Source of the DNA: Planctomycetota bacterium
Lineage (GTDB): Bacteria > Planctomycetota > Phycisphaerae > UBA1845
Direction of reading: 5' to 3'
Assembly (NCBI GenBank): GCA_024278775.1
Contig: JAJRSP010000079.1
Span: 1-11,555 of the forward strand
DNA length: 11,555 bases
The position numbers were made by a program, and so were the translations under genes. Shown piece by piece: positions 8,601 through 11,555 of the stretch. Every line of letters starts with the position of its first letter. Positions within the stretch are counted from its first letter, which is position 1. The notes below the pieces were generated by a model. That model was not told the origin of the DNA. It was given only the letters and a program-made list of their open reading frames with translations, and searched no databases.

Positions 8601-11428
8601 CCAGCCCGGCACCCGGCGGGCCGTATTTTTGCGTGCTCGATTGTCGGCCGGATTGCGACGACAACGGCGTGCCCGACGAATGTGATGCCGACTGTAACGG
8701 CAACGGCCAGCCTGATGCGTGTGATCTCCAGAGCGCACTGACGTTTGTCCGCACGACGCAGCACATTGCGGGTCTTGCACCCCACTCGATCGCCTCTGCT
8801 GATTTTGATCGTAACGGCTTCGGCGACTTGGCCGTGGCTAACTGGGAATCATTTGATATCAGCGTGCTTATCAACCGTGGTAGCAGCGCCACGGGCGACT
8901 GGCTCGGATATCAGGATGCGGTCAACTACCGCACACGTGAGGTCAACGCGATCCCCTGGGCGCTCACCACCGGTGACTTCGATCAAGATGGCGACGATGA
9001 TATCGCCTACGTCTCCGAGAGTGGCGATATTCTCCGACTCGAGTGCGATCTTGGCGTCATGCTCAACAATGGTGACGGCACATTCAGTTGGCCCGGTTTT
9101 ACGCCTATCCATATCGAAGGCATCGGACCGTTTCGGTGCGAGGACATCGTGGCCGGTGATCTGGACGGCGACCACTTTCTCGACCTGGTTGTCGCGAACA
9201 CCGCGTCGGCCGGGGGCATCGGCGCAAACAACGTCACCATCATTCATAACGGCGGGTTGAACACGAGCGGTGCATGGCGCGGGTTTCTCCGGCCGCTCGG
9301 CCTCGATGCGTTTCCGAATGTAGGGGTCAAGCCGATCGACGTCGCACTGGGACGGTTCAACACGGACGGTTTTCTTGACATTGCTACGGCCAATGAAAAC
9401 TCGGGGGACGTTTCGATATTGCTGAACGACGGTACGGGCGTCTTTGGACTGGCGACTACGATCTCCTTGGGAACCGCTCCGACATCGTTGGGGGCCAGCG
9501 ACCTCAACGGAAACGGATACGACGATCTGGTCGTGGGGCGGCGCACTTCGGGCTTGCTGCACTATCTACAAAGCAACGGGGATGGCACGTTTACGACACT
9601 GCCTGCCCTCCAGACGGATCTCGGCGGCGTCGACGCAATAACGCTCGCCGATCTGGATCGGGAACACTCGATAGACATCACAGCGGTCTTGGACACCGGC
9701 GTAGCTCCGTCGATTCTTCTCAATAACAGCGTTGGCGGTTTCGGTCTGCCGTTTCGAGCGAGCAGCGTGGCACCGACGGTTTCGATCACTACGGTGGACG
9801 TGGATAACGATGGCGATCTCGATCTGGCCAAGGTCGGTGGCAGCACCACGTCGCGTGTGATCGTCTTGCGCAATGACACCGATATCGACTGCAACCGGAA
9901 CGGCGTGCCGGACAACTGCGAAATCGCCAGTGGCCGGCCGGATTCGGACGCCAGCGGCTTATTGGATGAGTGCGAGGTCGGAGCCTGCGATGCCGACGGC
10001 GATGGGGACTGCGACCTTGCCGACTACCGCCGCATACACAACTGCTGGCGTGGGCCGGATATTCCGTGCGGTACCACGGCCGGTTCCGGGCTGGCACCAC
10101 GTGACTTCGACCGCGACTTCGATTTTGACATGCGCGACTTTGCGATCCTGCAAAACTCATTCTCCGAGAGCCGAGACTGCTGCGACACTCACGGACCCGG
10201 CTGTCACGACTATGACACGGAAACGTGTGTGTGTGACGCCCTTCCCGAGTGTTGCGCCATCGCCTGGGATGAGACGTGTGTCGCAGCCATCGCCGCCCTG
10301 GGCTGCGGCGTCTGTGCCCCGCCGACGCTCTGCGGTGACGGCATCTGCGAGGGCGATGAAGACTGCACCACCTGCGCATACGACTGCGGACTCTGCCCCG
10401 GCTCCTGTTGCGAGGCCCATGACTCACCCGGCTGTGAAGACCCCGGCGTACAGGCGTGTGTCTGCCTGTCTATGCCCGAATGCTGCACCGGCGTGTGGAG
10501 CGAGGCCTGCGTCGCGGAGGCCGGCGATACCTGCCATTCTTGTTGCGGCGATGGTGTGTGCGGTCTGGGTGAAGGCTGCGAAGCGTGCCCCGCCGACTGC
10601 ACGGACTGCCCGCCCGGCTGTGGCAATACATTCTGCGAGGTGGGCGAAGACTGTACGTCGTGCCCGATGGACTGCGGCACCTGCCCCATCGTATGCGGGG
10701 ACGGCATCTGTAACGGTGACGAAACGTGCGTCACGTGTGTGGCGGATTGCGGCACCTGCGGCGGCTCCTGCTGCCTGGGCAACGGTACGATCGGCTGCCT
10801 GGACCCGGCCGTCACGGTGTGCGTCTGCTCGTTTGACTCGGATTGCTGCACCGTCGGGTGGACCACCCAGTGCGCCCAAGGGGCGATTCAGTGCGGTGCC
10901 TGTAACAACGACTGCTGCGTCCCGGGCAATTCACCCGGCTGTATCGACCTCAGCATCACGGCATGTGTTTGCGCCGGTGATTCTTTCTGCTGCGACGGGG
11001 CGTGGGACGGTGCCTGCGTCAATCTAGTTGACGCGCTTGGCTGCGGTTCGTGTGTCACTAATAACGCGCCGACTGTCGCCATCACCGCACCGCCGCAGGA
11101 CACGTCTACCAGTGACGTCAACTTCATCTATGACGGGTTCGATACGCAGCTTGGGCTCTGGTACAAAGATGTCTCGCTCAAGGGGGAGGCGTCCGACCTG
11201 GAGGATGGCGTATTGAGCGGTGCCTCGCTCGTGTGGACGACCGACCGGACAGACCTCCAACCCAGTGGAACCGGCTTTCTCGGCACAGGCACATTTGCCA
11301 CGGTCCGCCTCTATTCCAACGTGGCGGCTCCCGGCGGCGTATGGCACACCATCACACTCACCGCCACCGACAGCCAGGGAAGCTCGACTACGGCCGTGCG
11401 TCGGATTTACATATGGGGTTTCGGTTAG
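5612..11428 (+). CDS. Giant exported BNR-propeller / FG-GAP-propeller / Cys-rich repeat protein, 3' end cut by IS
   Basis: This 1938-residue protein has an N-terminal signal or membrane segment at about 15-37. Residues about 135-945 form a BNR/sortilin-like propeller opening with WTWMGPGNIGGRV. Asp-box-like motifs lie at 173-179, 224-230, 274-280, 446-452, 492-499, 845-852 and 900-906. Residues 947-1040 carry DCDSNG/DCNGNG calcium-binding repeats. Residues about 1044-1423 carry seven FG-GAP/VCBS motifs of DxDxDGxxD type at 1064, 1122, 1183, 1248, 1297, 1347 and 1396, fitting a seven-bladed propeller. Residues 1426-1520 are dockerin-like. Residues 1522-1814 hold eight Cys-rich repeats. Residues about 1819-1938 look Ig/PKD-like. 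The role is probably extracellular binding or scaffolding; I see no sure catalytic site. The start is supported by GAGGGG and a strong promoter. The stop codon (11426-11428) spans the IS junction, so the native protein was probably longer and has lost its C-terminal sorting signal. Confidence 0.88.
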   Translation: MPRNERTCRGGKIRALHVTVVVLFVSALAATALVVSVDRGPKPSEQHVQLPRDFGGRFARHPANDGATENSKSTGVFPAPDASAPIKREAFFREQRLDQTGRIAPGSITRAMRQRKKMLVDTNAVAGAGVDSSSWTWMGPGNIGGRVLAIVIHPVRTDEMLLGAASGGIWKTTDGGASWRPINDFLGSLSVSTLAIDPQNPEVVYAGTGETFTSFQGAGVYKSTNFGDNWTVLTQTVDGGPSGPWNFTNRLAVDPTDSNVILAATKFGGIFRSTDGGSLWTNELNYAWIGDIDFHPTDGTQAVAGDCCNVSGPGNQANVFYYDTAAIGGPRWQRATFTGTLGSTTLTSVEDCVPGSGNNDQMIVASTTVFRKNDLILVGAITKARIREVVNGTTLCLNASIPPTTPADTTVSILPEGRVELAYARSSPNIVYMSLPAAGGSLWKSTDGGQSYAPVASRLGHMWGQGAYNNAIWVDPTDANHVMLGGGDLIITEDGGTTFRKGAPPEQGGHADRHWFVEHPDFDGTTNRTVFVGSDGGIYKAPNVRQMGRGRGIRLESLNHNLGITQFIHLDVDTATGRMLGGTQDNGALRFVPPSGSNEWESYMGGDAGFSWIDPADPAFTFSEYTSARVIRNRNYFHAAITDRNGNCCTSAGSDSNANCIAVADPPPAGSLTDACKGKGIFYAPTLLDPGNSRRFLVGAEQLWLTEDAHADPIVWSVIKGRTGLCNTGSTNPGATCTDDTDCISGPGGAGGVCKIAWISTIDVSPTNSDIIWVGHTDGTVFRTSNGTAAVPSWVRVDNNAPAIPDLFAGPLPRRYCTRVRIDPSNANRVYVAIGGYKGNTLFETDDAGASWQLISGSLNCDATRPVTALPCIQVNTVQVHPSQPGWLYVGTDLGLYTSENDGLTWSASNDGPANVIVYDLTWNDNEQLYAVTHGRGIFRTAPIVPDCDSNGVDDRTELALRDCNGNLRIDSCDIASGESPDCNTNLLPDECEISVSSPAPGGPYFCVLDCRPDCDDNGVPDECDADCNGNGQPDACDLQSALTFVRTTQHIAGLAPHSIASADFDRNGFGDLAVANWESFDISVLINRGSSATGDWLGYQDAVNYRTREVNAIPWALTTGDFDQDGDDDIAYVSESGDILRLECDLGVMLNNGDGTFSWPGFTPIHIEGIGPFRCEDIVAGDLDGDHFLDLVVANTASAGGIGANNVTIIHNGGLNTSGAWRGFLRPLGLDAFPNVGVKPIDVALGRFNTDGFLDIATANENSGDVSILLNDGTGVFGLATTISLGTAPTSLGASDLNGNGYDDLVVGRRTSGLLHYLQSNGDGTFTTLPALQTDLGGVDAITLADLDREHSIDITAVLDTGVAPSILLNNSVGGFGLPFRASSVAPTVSITTVDVDNDGDLDLAKVGGSTTSRVIVLRNDTDIDCNRNGVPDNCEIASGRPDSDASGLLDECEVGACDADGDGDCDLADYRRIHNCWRGPDIPCGTTAGSGLAPRDFDRDFDFDMRDFAILQNSFSESRDCCDTHGPGCHDYDTETCVCDALPECCAIAWDETCVAAIAALGCGVCAPPTLCGDGICEGDEDCTTCAYDCGLCPGSCCEAHDSPGCEDPGVQACVCLSMPECCTGVWSEACVAEAGDTCHSCCGDGVCGLGEGCEACPADCTDCPPGCGNTFCEVGEDCTSCPMDCGTCPIVCGDGICNGDETCVTCVADCGTCGGSCCLGNGTIGCLDPAVTVCVCSFDSDCCTVGWTTQCAQGAIQCGACNNDCCVPGNSPGCIDLSITACVCAGDSFCCDGAWDGACVNLVDALGCGSCVTNNAPTVAITAPPQDTSTSDVNFIYDGFDTQLGLWYKDVSLKGEASDLEDGVLSGASLVWTTDRTDLQPSGTGFLGTGTFATVRLYSNVAAPGGVWHTITLTATDSQGSSTTAVRRIYIWGFG
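10175..11053 (+). repeat. Array of eight Cys-rich protein repeats of two types within gene 3
   Basis: Type A (46-48 residues, ten cysteines, CC...GC...CVC...CC...W...C...C..C) occurs at residues 1522-1568, 1598-1644, 1719-1764 and 1767-1814. Type B (about 24 residues, CGDGxCxxxExCxxCxxDCGxC) occurs at 1573-1597, 1645-1669, 1670-1693 and 1695-1718. The order is A-B-A-B-B-B-A-A. The cysteine spacing is nearly invariant while the residues between vary, so the copies are old or under selection for disulfides. Cysteine at this density implies folding in an oxidising compartment outside the cytoplasm. Type B resembles the CGDGxCxxxE/DxC repeats seen in many planctomycete and myxobacterial secreted proteins. 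Confidence 0.88.
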
Positions 11429-11442
11429 GCCCTGTCTGAAAA

Positions 11443-11479
11443 CCCTGTCAGTTGCCGATAACCCTGCATAAAGACAGGG
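11443..11479 (+). promoter_or_regulatory. Hairpin over the transposase ribosome-binding site (right IS copy)
   Basis: CCCTGTC (11443-11449) can pair with GACAGGG (11473-11479), which overlaps the GGGAGG ribosome-binding site (11477-11482). Readthrough from gene 3, which runs straight into the element, would produce an RNA with both arms and could keep the transposase start closed. This is a sequence-based guess; an extra CCCTGTC at 11430-11436 is an alternative partner or a transposase-binding site. Confidence 0.35.
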
Positions 11480-11491
11480 AGGTCGGTACTC

Positions 11492-11555
11492 ATGAAACGC
11501 CACGAGCTCACGGACGAGCAATGGGCGTTGATCGAACCGATGGTGCCACGGAGCA
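11492..11555 (+). CDS. IS5-family transposase, N-terminal fragment cut by the window edge
   Basis: The ATG at 11492 follows GGAGG (11478-11482) by nine bases and opens MKRHELTDEQWALIEPMVP before the window ends (21 full codons). It is identical to the left copy over the shared part. The N-terminal pattern is that of IS5-type transposases with a DUF4096 domain; the catalytic DDE residues lie outside the window. The gene is downstream of and co-oriented with gene 3. Confidence 0.82.
   Translation, partial: MKRHELTDEQWALIEPMVPRS

Larger units (their letters stand above)
11426..11555. repeat. Long inverted repeat, right arm (pairs with 9-138)
   Basis: This is the reverse complement of 9-138 over 130 bases with no mismatch. 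The first two bases are TA, which sit outside the IS terminus at both ends of the window. In gene 3 these two bases are also the first two bases of its stop codon. Confidence 0.93.
11428..11555 (+). mobile_element. IS5-type insertion sequence, 5' end (right copy, partial)
   Basis: The terminus GGCCCTGTCTGAAAACC begins here, directly after TA at 11426-11427. It is the same element end as at the left of the window, now on the plus strand, with its transposase pointing out of the window. The insertion lies inside or at the very end of gene 3. The remaining part of the element, including its other inverted repeat and the matching target-site copy, lies beyond the edge. Confidence 0.88.

Noticed and set aside
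9873..11027. Long alternative-frame open frame (384 codons) over the Cys-rich repeats
   Set aside because: It lies wholly inside gene 3 in another frame, its translation is Ala/Pro/Arg-rich without domains, and it exists because the repeat codons avoid stops in that frame.
10175..11053. Repeat-rich DNA as a CRISPR or satellite array
   Set aside because: The periodicity is at the protein level with diverged codons and variable unit length; there are no identical DNA repeats with uniform spacers.
5612..11428. Haem-binding CxxCH sites in the Cys-rich part of gene 3, which would make it a multihaem cytochrome
   Set aside because: The few Cys-His pairs (such as GCHDY and TCHSC) are not preceded by a cysteine at the right spacing, so no CxxCH motif is present.
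331..11428. PEP-CTERM, LPxTG or type IX C-terminal sorting signals
   Set aside because: None of the three C-termini has the needed short motif plus hydrophobic helix and basic tail; genes 1 and 2 end in a Cys-rich segment and gene 3 is cut by the IS.
1..11555. tRNA, rRNA, riboswitch, phage or defence genes
   Set aside because: I found no cloverleaf, conserved RNA motif, integrase, nuclease, restriction or toxin-antitoxin gene in the non-coding gaps or alternative frames.

Overview
The window carries three very large, co-oriented (+) genes for exported multidomain proteins. At both edges it is bracketed by the ends of an IS5-type insertion sequence in opposite orientation. The protein style points strongly to an uncultured member of the Planctomycetota: repeated DCNGNGxPDxCE-type calcium-binding motifs, dockerin-like 'CDADGDGDCDLADY' and 'DFDMRDFAILQNSF' segments, C-terminal paired 'FKDI...FLG' motifs, a 'GACC' motif, and Cys-rich CGDGxC repeats. 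I see no ribosomal, tRNA, core-metabolic or phage genes, so the lineage rests on protein style alone.

Layout: 1-136 is the 5' end of an IS copy read on the minus strand, with the transposase N-terminus running off the left edge. 137-330 is the leader of gene 1. 331-2991 encodes an 886-residue exported 'choice-of-anchor B' (LVIVD-type beta-propeller) protein. 3184-5268 encodes a 694-residue exported PQQ-dependent glucose/sorbosone-dehydrogenase-type protein. 5269-5611 is non-coding and holds a strong sigma-70-like promoter. 5612-11428 encodes a 1938-residue exported protein with a BNR/sortilin-like propeller, DCNGNG repeats, a seven-motif FG-GAP/VCBS propeller, a dockerin-like segment, an array of eight Cys-rich repeats and an Ig/PKD-like domain. 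11428-11555 is the second IS end, with the transposase reading off the right edge.

How the pieces fit: all three proteins carry N-terminal export signals and are built on beta-propellers, four propellers of four different families. Proteins 1 and 2 are unrelated in their main domains but share a homologous C-terminal module of about 235 residues. Its last 123 residues align without gaps at 72 identities (hand count), with all nine cysteines conserved, and both end in the same CGRCAP. This module sits where 'choice-of-anchor' proteins carry their sorting signal, so it is the best candidate here for an under-described surface-anchoring or assembly module. Protein 3 lacks it, but protein 3 is also cut: its stop codon is made by the junction between a TA dinucleotide and the first base of the right-hand IS. 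Its native C-terminus therefore probably lies elsewhere.

Limits: the window starts and stops inside two copies of the same repeat. This may be a real IS-bounded segment, or simply a contig that ended at a repeat. No enzymatic activity, localisation or regulation has been tested, and domain names come from recognising motifs by eye.
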